From the NCBI GenBank assembly GCA_963575745.1, contig CAUYUJ010020281.1, positions 1,133,869 through 1,197,868 on the forward strand: a DNA stretch of 64,000 nt. Direction: 5' to 3'. This document shows positions 1 through 10,510 of the stretch, one piece after another (positions within the stretch are counted from its first letter, which is position 1; every line of letters begins with the position of its first letter). This DNA comes from Prorocentrum cordatum. Its lineage: Eukaryota; Sar; Dinophyceae; Prorocentrales; Prorocentraceae. The notes below the pieces were generated by a model. That model did not search any database and had not been told where the DNA came from. It saw nothing but the letters and a program-made list of their open reading frames with translations. Position numbers and translations under genes: made by a program.

Positions 1-162
1 GGACTGACCTCTTCGGCCCCGGCGGTTCTTGTTGTCCCTCGACTTCGGGCCCGCTGCAGCGCCAGGGCCCAGGCGCTGCAGCATCTCCCTCGCTCTGGGC
101 GCTCTATCCATCGAGCTTCTCGGGCCCCCTGGTGGGGGCCCACAGAATAGGGCGCGTCCCCC

Positions 163-252
163 CAAAATGGTCATAAATACTTTAAAATAATCCCCAGACT
201 ATCTTTTAAACTATTTTTCAATATTCCCCCTGTAGAGGGACAGGCCCGACTT
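163..252. mobile_element. Solo end of the 154-bp TIR element family
   Basis: The A+T-rich stretch with CCCCAGACTAT and the terminal block GGACAGGCCCGAC matches the right halves of the complete elements at 34587-34740 and 62308-62461. The matching left end (GTCGGGCCTGTCC) is absent upstream, so this copy is truncated. Confidence 0.75.
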
Positions 253-256
253 CAGA

Positions 257-340
257 ATATACACCACCACCACGTGGATTCCTCCTCTGTCCTCTTTCCA
301 GCGAGAGGGATGTGGGGAAGGAAGTGGTGGTGGTGTATAT
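257..340. repeat. Inverted repeat, 17-bp perfect arms
   Basis: The arm at 257-273 (ATATACACCACCACCAC) is the exact reverse complement of 324-340, with a 50-base loop. One extra T separates a further 5-base match outside the arms. It starts 5 bases after the TIR end above. Confidence 0.85.
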
Positions 341-1355
341 TTCTGGGCACCCCACCCAGGGCTCGATCCGGCTCGAAGACTGCCGCAGCAAAAGAAACGG
401 GGTCGAGGGCCCCGGTCGTGATGCCGTCTTGCGACGCTGCAGCCTTTCTGCGACGTGGGGCCTCGGGCAGGGGCCACCTCGCGGCCCCCCGGGGGCTGGG
501 CCGTCGATCTTGGATCCGGGACGGAAAGCTGCCCCCAATGAAACGAGGGGCAACGCTGGGGGAAGCCCGGCTCAGGGGGTGGGAGACATCAAAAGCTGGC
601 ATCGGCGAGGCGTCGCCGCTAAATCGGCGATGGCCCCCCGATAGCGAAACCCTGCGCGTGCGTTCCCGGGCGGGGTCGGCTGTCGGGTCCCCTAACGGCG
701 ATCGATGGCCGATGTGGTGTCGGTGCGCCCCCCCTGGAGAGCCCACCCCCCCTCGGCCTTGCCACCGATGTCAGCAGGGGTCAGGAGCCGTCACGTCGTC
801 GGACGTCTGCGTCGGTGGCAGGGGTGCGACCCTGGGCGGCGCGCGCGAGCTCTGCCGGCATGCGCTCCTGCAGCGTGCCTCGAGCGGATGGGCGTTTGGG
901 GGCGGGGGGGTTCGGGGTGAGGCGCCAGCGTGCGCCAGCGTGCGCTAGGGCGCGCAGTGCGGGGGGGCGCTGAGGGGGGCGAGAACCATCCTCCTCGGCG
1001 TCGGCGTCCTCCCTCCCCTCCTCCCCGAAAGCGCTTTGCACTGTGTCCTCCAATGGGTTCCCGAGAGCGTGCTCGACCCCGCTCTGCTGCAGCTGCCGCC
1101 GATGCTCCGCCGCCTCCTCCTCCTGCTGCAAGGCCCACGGCAGGATCGCCGCGTCGCAAGATATCCATCGGGGGGCTTTTCAGTGAAGGCTCGGCGAGAC
1201 TCGGCTCGTCTGCCCATGAAGCGATTCCCCGGTGAAAAGTAAATCTCGGCACGGCGCAGCGGTGCCGCAGAGTCGGAAAAACGAAAAACTGCCCAGTCCC
1301 AGTGGCAGTGAGGCCGTGCCCGTGCCCCAGGAGCGCGCTGGTGCCACGCGCCGCG
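341..1355. other. GC-rich stretch without a recognisable gene
   Basis: Overlapping open frames occur on both strands, as expected from high GC, but all are Arg/Pro/Ala/Gly-rich and none shows a domain. The last part, below 1356, would be the 3' untranslated side of the translocator. Confidence 0.6.
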
Positions 1356-2291
1356 TCACTTGGACTTCACGAGGTCGTCGATGATCGAGTAGAGGAACAC
1401 GCCGCCGATGCCGATGCCGCAGCCGATCAGCTTCAGCGGGTCGAGGCTCTCCCCGAGAATGATGGCGACGCCCACGATGACGATGACGCGCTTCGCGGTG
1501 TTGGCGACGGACTGGGTGACTGCGCTCGTCTTCTTGATGGTCATTGTCGCGAGCTCGTTGTAGGCGTAGAACCACAAGCCCGACGCGATCATGTTCCACA
1601 AGACGATCTTGCTCGTCTTGCAGAGCTGGAGGAAGGCACCGAATTTCTTCCCCTCGGTGGCGAACATGAGCACGAGGCAGAAGAGGAACGAGTTGATCAT
1701 CGTGATCGCAAACTGGTTCCCCACGCCGCCCAAGCGGTCTTTCAGGCCCTCCGTGTCCATCAGCTTCTTGTTCTCGTTCGCCTTGAACGCGGCGAAGACG
1801 TTGGCGAGGGCCGCCGTGAAGAGCGCGGCCCATGCGAAGTCCAGCTCGCCCAGGGACGCCAGGACCACGCCGCCGATCACCGGAATCAAGCACAACCACT
1901 TGGCGGTGCTCACCTTGGAACCGTAGAACAGGGTCCCGATCAGCGCCGCAAAAGCCGGCTCCGCGGCCTTCACGATCTGGCCGAAGGAGACGGCCCCGGC
2001 CGAGAGGGCGAACACGGAGAAGGCGTGGGCGGCCGCGGAGCAGAAGCCCACGGGCAGCGTCGCCTTCCAGTCGTCGAAGGTGATCTTCGGGAGGGCGCGG
2101 GCGTCCGGGTAGCCCCATAGGAAGAGCGCCCAGACGCAGCCGAAGCCGAGCTGCATGGTGGCGATGGACATGGGGAAGCCGGTCGCGCCCCCCGCGGCGT
2201 TCAGGGCGAGCTTGTTGGTGATGTTGTAGTAGTAGTTGCCCAGGTACCAGAAGAGAAAGTAGGCGAGCAGGACGAAGTCCACCCCCTTCCT
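1356..2291 (-). CDS. Phosphate/triose-phosphate translocator (TPT family), C-terminal exon
   Basis: Plastid-envelope antiporter of the drug/metabolite transporter superfamily, expected to exchange triose phosphate or a related phosphorylated C3/C5/C6 compound for phosphate. About 311 codons end at TGA (1356-1358), close to the length of a mature TPT; about ten hydrophobic segments are visible. Counting from Val at 2282: NITNK at 20-24, SFGQIVK at 99-105, FYAYN at 238-242 and the binding pair KR at 264-265 followed by VIVIVG, all at family positions. Oddity: TPT family members usually have His in the SFTHxxK motif; here it is Gln-102, so the substrate is uncertain. The frame has no ATG near the start; it opens with AGG AAG GGG GTG directly after a splice-acceptor-like CCCCCGCAG, so an upstream exon carrying signal and transit peptides is inferred. 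No candidate for it was found in the window. Confidence 0.9.
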   Translation of the reverse strand, partial: RKGVDFVLLAYFLFWYLGNYYYNITNKLALNAAGGATGFPMSIATMQLGFGCVWALFLWGYPDARALPKITFDDWKATLPVGFCSAAAHAFSVFALSAGAVSFGQIVKAAEPAFAALIGTLFYGSKVSTAKWLCLIPVIGGVVLASLGELDFAWAALFTAALANVFAAFKANENKKLMDTEGLKDRLGGVGNQFAITMINSFLFCLVLMFATEGKKFGAFLQLCKTSKIVLWNMIASGLWFYAYNELATMTIKKTSAVTQSVANTAKRVIVIVGVAIILGESLDPLKLIGCGIGIGGVFLYSIIDDLVKSK

Positions 2292-2312
2292 CTGCGGGGG
2301 TGAGCGAGGGCG
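2292..2312 (-). other. Probable 3' splice site of the translocator exon
   Basis: On the minus strand a C/T-rich run ends in CCCCCGCAG immediately before the codon-phase-0 exon start AGG AAG. Family alignment also places the exon start here, since the first conserved segment follows within about 10 residues. Confidence 0.6.
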
Positions 2313-2582
2313 CAGCAGAGGCGTAGTCGCCGCCGTCGTGGGGCCGTCGTCGTGGCCGTCGCCGCCGCCACCGTCGTCGCCGTTTTAGGTCACCTCCTCC
2401 TCCCTCATCCGCATTCACCTCTTCGAAACCTCCGTCTCCTTCCCCCCATCGCTTCATCCTCAATGTTATCCGTCCTTATCGTCCCGCGGCCTCCGCTTGC
2501 TCCTCGCTCCTCATGGCTCCTCGACGCTGCTCCTACTCCTTGCCCGTCTTGCCCCTCCCCTTCCTCCTGCTCCTCTTATTCC

Positions 2583-2908
2583 TCATCATCATCAGCATCA
2601 TAAGCATCATCAGCATCATCATCATCATCATCATCACCAGCATCACGATAATCATCATCATTATCATAATCATCATCACCATCATCATCATGATCATCAA
2701 CATCAACATCACCATCACCACCATCATCATCATCATCGCCGTCATCATCATCACCAGCATCACCATAATCAGCATCATCACCATCATGACCATAATCATC
2801 ATCATCATCACCATCACCATCGACATCACCATCACCATCACCATCACCATCACCATCACCATCACCATCACCATGACCATCACCATCACCATCACCATCA
2901 GCATCACC

Positions 2909-2939
<31 letters not shown>

Positions 2940-3096
2940 CCAGCATCACCATAATCAGCATCATCACCATCATGACCATATTCATCATCATCGCCATCAC
3001 CATCAACATCACCATCACCATCACCATCACCATCACCATCACCGTCACCATCACCAGCACCATCACCATCACCATCACCATCACCATCACCATCAC

Positions 3097-3160
<64 letters not shown>

Positions 3161-3179
3161 GCCGTCATCATCATCGCCG

Positions 3180-3215
<36 letters not shown>

Positions 3216-3233
3216 CCATCATCATCATCATTA
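2583..3233. repeat. CAT/CAC (CATCAC) triplet-hexamer array, about 650 bp
   Basis: Nearly pure CAT and CATCAC units with sporadic CAG, GAC and CGC variants. All six frames stay open (poly-His, Ile/Thr, Met/Val, Asp/Gly), so long open frames here carry no coding meaning. It would lie in the intron or 5' flank of the translocator. Confidence 0.97.
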
Positions 3234-3235
3234 TC

Positions 3236-4170
3236 CTGCGTCCGTCCTCCCTCCTTATCCTCCTCCTCCTCCCGCCTGATCAGCCACGTCATGTTCCTCC
3301 CGCGTCTTCCTTCTTCCACCATGTCCTGCTTTTCGCAGCCACGCCCGCGGCTGGAACGAAGTCGCAGCCCAGCCAAATCGGGCGTGTTCCGACGTGGCAG
3401 AAGCCCTGCTGGGCTTAGAGCTGACTGTGTCCTTTGCTGCTGTGCCCGATTCGTCACTGTCTGGGCCAAAACTCCCCTGTTGTCCGAGGAAGCACCCATT
3501 GTCCCAGCGGTGCGGGCGGCGCTTGCGCGGCAGGGTGGGCGTAGGCTGTACGACGCTGCACGCAGAGAGCCCGAGAGTCTTGCAGGCGTGGCCCAGGCGG
3601 GCGCGCAGACGCGGCGTCGTGCCCTCTGCAGCTGGCCCGCTCGTCGAAACTCGGCTTATCGGGCCGCTTGGGCGACAGAGGCCTCGCACCTCTCGTGGAG
3701 GTCCTGCCGCTGCACCGCACCGTGACTGCCCCCCCGCCCTCCATCAGATGGGCGCCCTCTAGGGGAAATACACTGCAGCGGGTTCTGGAAGCCCTGAACC
3801 CCAAAACGACGGTGGACAAACCTCCCTTGAATAAACCTCCCCATAGTAAAAACGGCCCAGGACCGAAATCGACGGACCTGGACCCGCAAAAATGACGGCC
3901 GCGACGCCCTCTCGCGAACCGAAAACGGCCAATTCCTTAATCGACGCGTCAGGGCAGGAGGTCCATCAACCTCCGGCCAAAAACGTTGGCATCTCTTTTG
4001 GGGGCGCACCTCTTGCGCCCGCCGGCCTCTCCGCCTGCGGAGGCGGCCCCGCCATTGCTTCCGCGGGCCTCTGCCGCCCGCCCACCCGCCCTCCGCCGAG
4101 GATGAGGCAGCAGCTCCTTCGACCCACGAAGGCGAAGCCCTTGCAGAAGCGCCCCCGCGTGGCGCTTCCA
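3236..4170. other. No gene recognised
   Basis: Mixed-composition sequence with short overlapping frames on both strands. None has a recognisable domain or a plausible start-to-stop structure. Confidence 0.55.
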
Positions 4171-4346
4171 CCAGACCTGGATTCCGATTGAAAGCCACCG
4201 CAAGAGGATTCCTATAGGAAGCCTGTACAAAAAGGATTCCGATTGCAAGCCTCTACGAAAGGATTCCCACTGAAAGCCTCTACAAAAGGGTTCCCATTGA
4301 AAGCCTCTACAAAAGGATTCCTATCGAAAGCCTCTACACAAGGATT
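4171..4346. repeat. 27-bp minisatellite, about 6-7 copies
   Basis: Repeats of GGATTCC(N)nGAAAGCC followed by TCTACAAAA. The last unit ends just before the CCTAGGCTCTGCCTAG block. Confidence 0.85.
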
Positions 4347-4354
4347 GCTGTATT

Positions 4355-4382
4355 TCCCTACCTAGGCTCTGCCTAGAAGGGT
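4355..4382. repeat. Short repeated palindromic block, copy 1
   Basis: CCCTACCTAGGCTCTGCC followed by TAGAAGGGTT recurs at 4653-4679. The core CTAGG-CTCTG-CCTAG can form a short hairpin. Confidence 0.8.
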
Positions 4383-4475
4383 TCTTACTCTCTTTGCTTA
4401 AAGGGGCCGGGCAGTGCAACTCGCCCCGGGGGGGTCCCCCGGCATCCGCCCCGCGGTTCCCCCAGTTACGTCCCC

Positions 4476-4994
4476 TTAGCTTAGCGTGGCTTATCTCATC
4501 GTAGTTTAGCTTATTTCATCTTAGCTTAGCTTAGCTTCATCTTAGCTCAGGTTTATCTTAGCTTAGCGTACCTTAATCTTAGCTTCGCTGAGCTTTAGCA
4601 TAGCAGAGCAGAGCACAGCATAGCGTAGCATAGCATTAGCATGGATGTAGTTCCCTACCTAGGCTCTGCCTAGAGGGTTAGCTTAGCTTAGCTTAGCTTA
4701 GCTTAGCTTAGCATAGCGCAGCGCTGCATTAGCATAGCATATCATCGCATACCATAGCCAAGCATAGCACAGTAAAGCATAGCATAGCGCAGCATAGCAT
4801 ACAATATCATAGTATAGCATAGCGCAGCTTAGCATAACATAGCTTAGCATAGCACAGCGCAGCATGACATAGCATAGCATAGCTTAGCAACGCATAGCAT
4901 AGCGCAGTATAGCATAGCATAGCATAGCATAGCATATCATAGCATAGCATAGCGCAGCATAGCATGGCATAACATAGCATAACATAGCATAGCA
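4476..4994. repeat. Pentanucleotide array (TTAGC / ATAGC)
   Basis: About 100 units. The first third is mainly TTAGC/CTTAG, then AGCAT/ATAGC variants dominate. The array is interrupted at 4651-4680 by the second copy of the CCTAGGCTCTGCCTAG block. Confidence 0.95.
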
Positions 4995-6160
4995 ACTAAT
5001 GCTGCTTTCCTAGGGGCTCCAACTTCTAGGTAAGGTCGCACTGGGGTAATGAAAGCCTGCGTCGCGCACGCGCGTCGTTCCGGGTCCTGACCGTAAAAAA
5101 TCTCCGGCCCGCCCGCGGAGCGCCTGCCCGCGGCGTGCCCGCTGTGCGCCCGGGAGGCCGCGCGGCTGCCAGCACTTTGTCGAGCGATGTGACGCGCCAG
5201 GGGTGCCCGCCAAGGGGGCCGTGCAGGCGGCGTCGGGCTGGCCGCGGCGGCGGGCTCTTGCCGTGGGCGCTGCGGGACGCTGCCTGCGGCCTGGTGCCAA
5301 GGTGCGGCCGACAGGCGCGGCTGCTTCGACCTTCGCGCGCGCGTGCTGGGGCAGCGCGATGGAACGAGCGGACGAACGGGCCACCACATCGGACAGCTGT
5401 CCGGGCCTGCCAAGACCAGGTGGGTGAGGCTAGACATCCAGACATGAATAGGAACTGCGAGACATGCAAAAAATGAATCTGCGCAACATACCTTTCTTGC
5501 CATCGAGCCACTCAGGTCATGATAATGATAGGATCTGGGATTTAGAAAAACGGCCCCGGATTTAGGATATCCGTTTTTGAATTTAGTAACCGGCTTTTGC
5601 GTTTACTACATGGTAGTTGCCTTGTTCTGACTAGGCGGCGCAATTTGAACTAACCCGCTTCTCGCTTCAGCAAACCATCGCTTACCCCACACGCTGCTTC
5701 AAGACTGCGCGCTTATTCATTGCCACGACCTGGGTTAGCCGGTGATGTTTGGCATGCTGAGATAGGAGGATGGAGTCGGCATCGGCCAAGATGGGGGTGT
5801 CCAAGAGGGGGGGGTGCAAATCATGACCGGCGGCATCTGCGCGGCCCAGCGGGGGGGCCAGGGACGCAATGAAATGAGAAAGAGGCGCCATGAAATCTGG
5901 GGAAATATCATGGCCCCCGCCATGATATCCCCCCCCCTTCTGGTCATCCCCCCCTTCTTTGCCGCCCCCGATGCAGGGGGAAGGCAGGCCCGCGAGCAGC
6001 CCCCCCCCGCGGCCGTGGCCTCAGGGCCACCGGCTGCCTGCAGGTGCCTCCCGGCCCCAGAGGCCCTCCATTCGGGACTCGAAGGTCCCCTCTCGAGGCC
6101 CTCCTGCGCCTGCAGGCCCTCCCTGCCACCTGCAGGCGCCTTCCCAGACATCCGGCGTCT
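4995..6160. other. No gene recognised; one short hairpin
   Basis: 5515-5700 is less GC-rich than its surroundings. A perfect 10-bp inverted repeat (ATATCATGGC, loop CCCC) lies at 5905-5928. Open frames are Arg/Pro/Ala-rich without domains. Confidence 0.5.
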
Positions 6161-6164
6161 CGAA

Positions 6165-6283
6165 AAAATCGAGACGAAGGTTTTTCGTCGTTTTCGGCCT
6201 CTCGGGGCCCTCGCCGGGCCTCGGGACCGTCAAAAAACGGCTCGGGATGAAAAACCGGCCCCGGGGAAGTGGTCGGGAGGTCG
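6165..6283 (+). repeat. Dispersed repeat, inverted copy of 37138-37257
   Basis: About 120 bases match the reverse complement of 37138-37257, including GACCGTCAAAAAACG and GATGAAAAACCGG; identity estimated by eye at about 85%. The unit has no coding signal. Confidence 0.8.
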
Positions 6284-8260
6284 GGGGCCAACGTCTCGAA
6301 AACATCGAGATGTCTGGGTTCGCGGCCTATAGACGTCCCTCCATGCCCGCTGCCTGCAGGCCTCCGCGCTCTCTGCGGCTTCTGCAAGGACAGGCCTCCG
6401 AGCGGGCGATGTCCGCCAGGCTTCCCTGGCGGCGAGGGCCCGCGGGGCCTGCAGGAAGAGGCGCGCGCAGGAGGAGCGCCTCCTATAGGCAGGAAACTCA
6501 CGCAGTGGGTCACACTCTGTGGGTCCTCCGGCCCCTCCTCCACATCGCCGCCTCCTCCTGGTCCATGCCCCCCTCTTCCCGCATCCCTTCTCTTCGATAC
6601 CCTCCATCCGTCCTTTTGTCCGTCCATCTCTCCACGCACCCCCATAGATTCATCGTTCTGCACCTCCTGCTCCTGCCTCTTTTCTCGCCTCGTCCTCGCT
6701 TCTCCCTGGTCCCTCTTCGTCCCCCCTCCGCTTCATGGTTCTTCCTCACCGTCCTCGCCATTCCTCCCTCGGTCTCAACGTTCCCTCGGCACACGCTGGC
6801 CCGTCCTTCAACCGTGCGCGCCTCGCGTCGCACGCGGCCTCCCTCGCGAACTCCGCTGCGGCACCCACTCTCGACAGAGCCCCATAAACCTCACACACAC
6901 ACCAGCTGGCACTGTGACAGAAACCCGCCCTGCCGCTCACGCCGTGAGCCGCGGCTGGGACGCACAGGAGGAGGACGAGCACGAGGACGAGGGAGGAGGG
7001 CGAGCGGGCAGCCGGGCTGCCAGGCACGGCTGCCACGAGCACCGCCCATGCTGCAGACCTCTCGGCGAGGGGCCGGCAGTGCACGGCGCACACACGCGCG
7101 GGGAGCGCCCCGTGCCCCGCACGCGGCCTGCACCTCGCACCCGCCCTCCCAGATTGGGGGGCCTGGGAATGGGCACCAGCACCAACACAAGGGGGCTGCC
7201 TCCAGAGGGGGAAGACGATCCGAAATTCCGGTGCTGGTGGTAACATTTCGCCCACTATTGGACGCCAGAGCATTACCACCATCACCGAGATCGGGATCGT
7301 CCTCCCTCGGTGGAGGCACACCGCCGAAATTAGCGTTGGTGTCAACCTCTATGGACGAGCGTGTTCCACTACTCGCAAAGTCCCTACTCGCAAATGGCCT
7401 GGATCCGCCGCGGGGGATCCACGACAGATCACATCAGAGCCGGCATGTGTCTTTCGAGCGCTTGCAAGTAGGCACTCTGCGAGTACAACGCGGGCGCGGC
7501 CGCAAGAAACCCAACCCTGAGAACCCGTGCGCGAGGCGCACCTGAGGGGAAACCCGGAGCACCCTGAACGTAGCAGCTCCTGCAACGGCCGCGGGAAGTC
7601 ACCGCGCAGCGCGAGGAACAAAGTGAACTCCACCCTCCCCCTCAGAAATCGTGGGGGGTAGGGGTAGGGTTCGCATGTGGCCCCCTAGCGAAGAAACTCA
7701 GGATACCCTGACGAACAGCAGATGGCTTCTTGATGCGGGCCCCCCCTGTCTTGGAGCGCGCGCGCTGACTCCAGGCCTGCAGCTGCCCCGAGGGCGCGAG
7801 GCCCACCAGAGGTAGCGCCGCGGCAGCGAGCTGCCGGCGCGCAGGCTGCCGCCGCGGGGGCGCGCGCGGAGAAGCGCCAATAGGGAGGGCGCTCGGGCCC
7901 TGCCCGGCGCGTCCTCGGAGGCGGGGCAGGGCACGGGCGCCTGCTCAGGGGCGGGGGCGGGCCTGCTCAGGGGCACGGGCGCCCTCTTCGACGCGCCCAA
8001 AACATTCCGCCTCCCGCCCCCTGGCCAAGCAAAAAAACAAAGAAACCAACAAACGGCGACGGCGACGCTGCCGAGTCGTCCAGGATAGTTATCTGACGGA
8101 CCAAGAGCCCCGCGAGGGCCCCCGTGCACCGACAACGGCAAACAACCTCCGCCCGGATCCCGGAAACGACGCACCACCTCCGCCCCGATGTTGCCCACCT
8201 GCTGAAGCTGCGGGCTTGTGGTCGCGGAGCCGGCGGGAGGGGGGCCTCCCCACTGGGGCC
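6284..8260. other. No gene recognised
   Basis: A plus-strand open frame of more than 500 codons runs through this stretch, but it is low-complexity Pro/Arg/Ser with no domain and opposite-strand frames are equally open. GGGTAGGGTTCG near 7660 recurs at 13083. Confidence 0.55.
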
Positions 8261-8265
8261 CGCTC

Positions 8266-8392
8266 AGATGGGGTCGGAGGCTGGCGCCGCATCGCCGACG
8301 CACCGGCGACGTCGGCGCGGAGGAACTCGGGCTCCACACCGAGCCGCATCGTCGACGCATCGCCGATGCGGGAGAGGCCCTTCGACTCCGTG
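8266..8392. mobile_element. CGATGC-core short repeat family, degraded copy
   Basis: It shares AGATGGGGTCGGAG at the left, CGCCGCATCGCCGA in the core and GACTCCGT at the right with the copies at 20204-20436 and 36640-36817. It directly precedes a copy of the GAGCAGGGACCG family. Confidence 0.65.
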
Positions 8393-8428
8393 CGGTCGGC
8401 AGGCGGCCCGTAGGGGGGGGCGCGGGCG

Positions 8429-8668
8429 CTGAGCAGGGACCGACCGTCCCGGCATTCCTACAGTCCTACCACGAAACATTCTTAGAACCAAGACATTCCC
8501 TAAGAACCCAAACGATGTTCTCAGAACAGACGCCCGATGTGATGAGACAAAACAGACAGACTCCGCCCGAAATGTTCCAAGAACATCATGTGGGAGCCAC
8601 AAAAAGGTTCTTAGAACATTGTTTGGTAGGGCTATATAGGCGAGCCAGGACGCTTCGCCACTGCTCGA
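8429..8668 (+). mobile_element. GAGCAGGGACCG dispersed family, copy 1
   Basis: About 240 bases. It begins CTGAGCAGGGACCG, contains several GTTCTNAGAAC palindromes and TTTGGTAGG, and ends GACGCTTCGCCACTGCT. The same order is found at 11670-11912 and 61060-61293. A pyrimidine-rich tract follows. It has no coding capacity, so a SINE or MITE-like non-autonomous element is inferred. Confidence 0.8.
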
Positions 8669-8806
8669 GGGCGGCGGCTCCTCTGCGGGGAGGGCAGCGA
8701 GAGGCCGGCGGCGGCGGGCACGCCCGAGCCGCGGGGGGGCCTCGCGGGGGGGGGGACGGCCAGGCTCTGAGGCCCTCCAGCCTCGCCCCTGCCCCTTCGA
8801 CGGGCG

Positions 8807-8970
8807 CCACCTTCCCCCCTTCCCCCTTCCCTCCTCCCTCCTCCCTCCCTCCTCCCTCCTCCCTGCTCCCTCCTCCCTCCCCTCCCTCCCTCCTCCCTCC
8901 TCCCTCCTCCCCTCCCACCTCCCACCTTCCCCCTTCCCCCTTCCCTCCTCCCTCCTCCCCCCCGCTTCCC
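8807..8970. repeat. Polypyrimidine tract (CCTCCCT)n
   Basis: About 160 bases of almost pure C/T on the plus strand with CCTCC and CTTCCCC units. Confidence 0.95.
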
Positions 8971-10505
8971 GTCGTCATTATGCTCTTATCGTAGCTGTAG
9001 CTGCTGGGTTCGCCGTCGTCGTCGTGGCAATTCACTGTCGTGGTGCTCGCACGCGTCGCCGACGCACTCGGCGTAGTAGTGGCGCGCGTGGTGTCGTGCG
9101 GGTGGTAGTCGTGGAGCTCTCCGTGGACGTCCCCCTCCCCCTCCCCCCCCCCCCCCGGACCTGGCGCCGGGGACCGTCTCCCCCGAGCACCGCAGCCTTC
9201 CACCCCGCCCCGCCATTCCCCAGCAGCAGAGCATCGCTTATAGGGGGCGGGCGGCGGGGTGCAACCGCGGGCGGCACCTCCGCAAAAAGGGGGGCGGCCC
9301 CTGGGGAAAAGGAGAGCCCGACGGAGGGGCGAACACGGAAAGGAGTAACGGGAGGAACAAAGAGGAGCCGGGGGAGGAGCCGGGGGAAGCAGCGGGCGCG
9401 ACGGAGCGAGGCGGGCGGGCGAGAGGAGGGAACGGGCCGCACCCCCAGAACGACGACAGAGAAAAGGCCAAGGCAAAGGGGAAATCGGCTACACGCGAGA
9501 GTGACCCTGGGTAGGAGCGACCTTTGGTGCGCGGCTTTTGGGGGGCCGCGGGGAGGCCAAACACCAGCGCGCAAATTCGCAACTGCCGCCTCGCGTCCGG
9601 CGATCGGGGGACCCCATGTGGCCCGCACCCGAAGGTCACTGCGGCGACAGGTCACCCTTACGTCTAGTCGAGGAACGGAGGGGGTGACGAGGAAGAGGGG
9701 GGGGGCGCCGGCGGCGTCGGCGGCCTGGTGGTCAGGGAGTCGCTCCGTGCTGTTTCCCCTCAGGACCTCCCTCGCCCTCGACTGCATCGCGTGGCCCCCC
9801 TCCAAGAAGGTCCCGCCCCACGAGCCCTGGGCCTGGCCGAGGGCGCGGGCAAGCGCGCTGGCCCTGCTGCCACCCCTCTGCCTGTCGGGTGGCCACTGGG
9901 CTCGCTCGTGGCGGCGCGCGGACCCGCGCAGCGGGCGGGCCGAGCAGGGGCGGCGAGGAGGAAGGAGGCAGGCTTCGGTTGAGCTCCCATCGTACTTGAG
10001 GACCACATCCCAGCAGTGTCTTCGAGCACGCAGAAAAAAATTGTCGAAACGGTGTCGAGCGAGTGTCGCTTCCCAGGTCCCAGGGCCCGACACGCGGAAA
10101 CCCTCGAGTTTCGGTCTGGCGCTCGAAACTCTCTCTGGTGGTCCAAGCGAAAGCAGGTTGGAACACCATGAAGGTAGGCCTGACCACCCGCCCGCAGTGG
10201 GCCCGCTCTTCGGCTCCTGGGGCGCAGGGGGTCGCCCCGTCTCCGCGGCTGCGAGCGCAGCACCTCTCTCGGGTCAGGGGGGGAGGCTGGGCCGTGCTCC
10301 GGGCGACCGCGCGCGGGCACCGTTAGATGCGGCAGCAAGGGCGTGCGAGTCGACGCGTTGAACGTCCCCTCGCCGCCTGCGCCTGTGACCTGCATGCAGT
10401 GGGGGTCGGGGGAGGCGGAGGACGGGAAGCATGCAGGGGTGCGCCCCTCCCGAGGAAGAAGGGCTTACTCAAGCGGGTCCACCCACCCGTGCGCGCAGAA
10501 TGTGG
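8971..10505. other. GC-rich stretch without a recognisable gene
   Basis: Several overlapping frames of 80-445 codons on both strands are low-complexity Arg/Pro/Ala. A C-run lies near 9146-9160. Confidence 0.55.
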
Positions 10506-10510
10506 CTGAT

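Noticed and set aside
2497-3499. Open frames of 230-307 codons rich in His, Ile, Met/Val or Asp/Gly
   Set aside because: They are translations of the CATCAC array in all six frames, without unique sequence.
4165-4346. Bacterial-type attachment or origin iterons
   Set aside because: The 27-bp repeat has no replication gene nearby and the organism is eukaryotic.
5959-7545. A 528-codon plus-strand frame
   Set aside because: Pro/Arg/Ser low complexity, several other frames open over the same bases, and part of it is a dispersed repeat.
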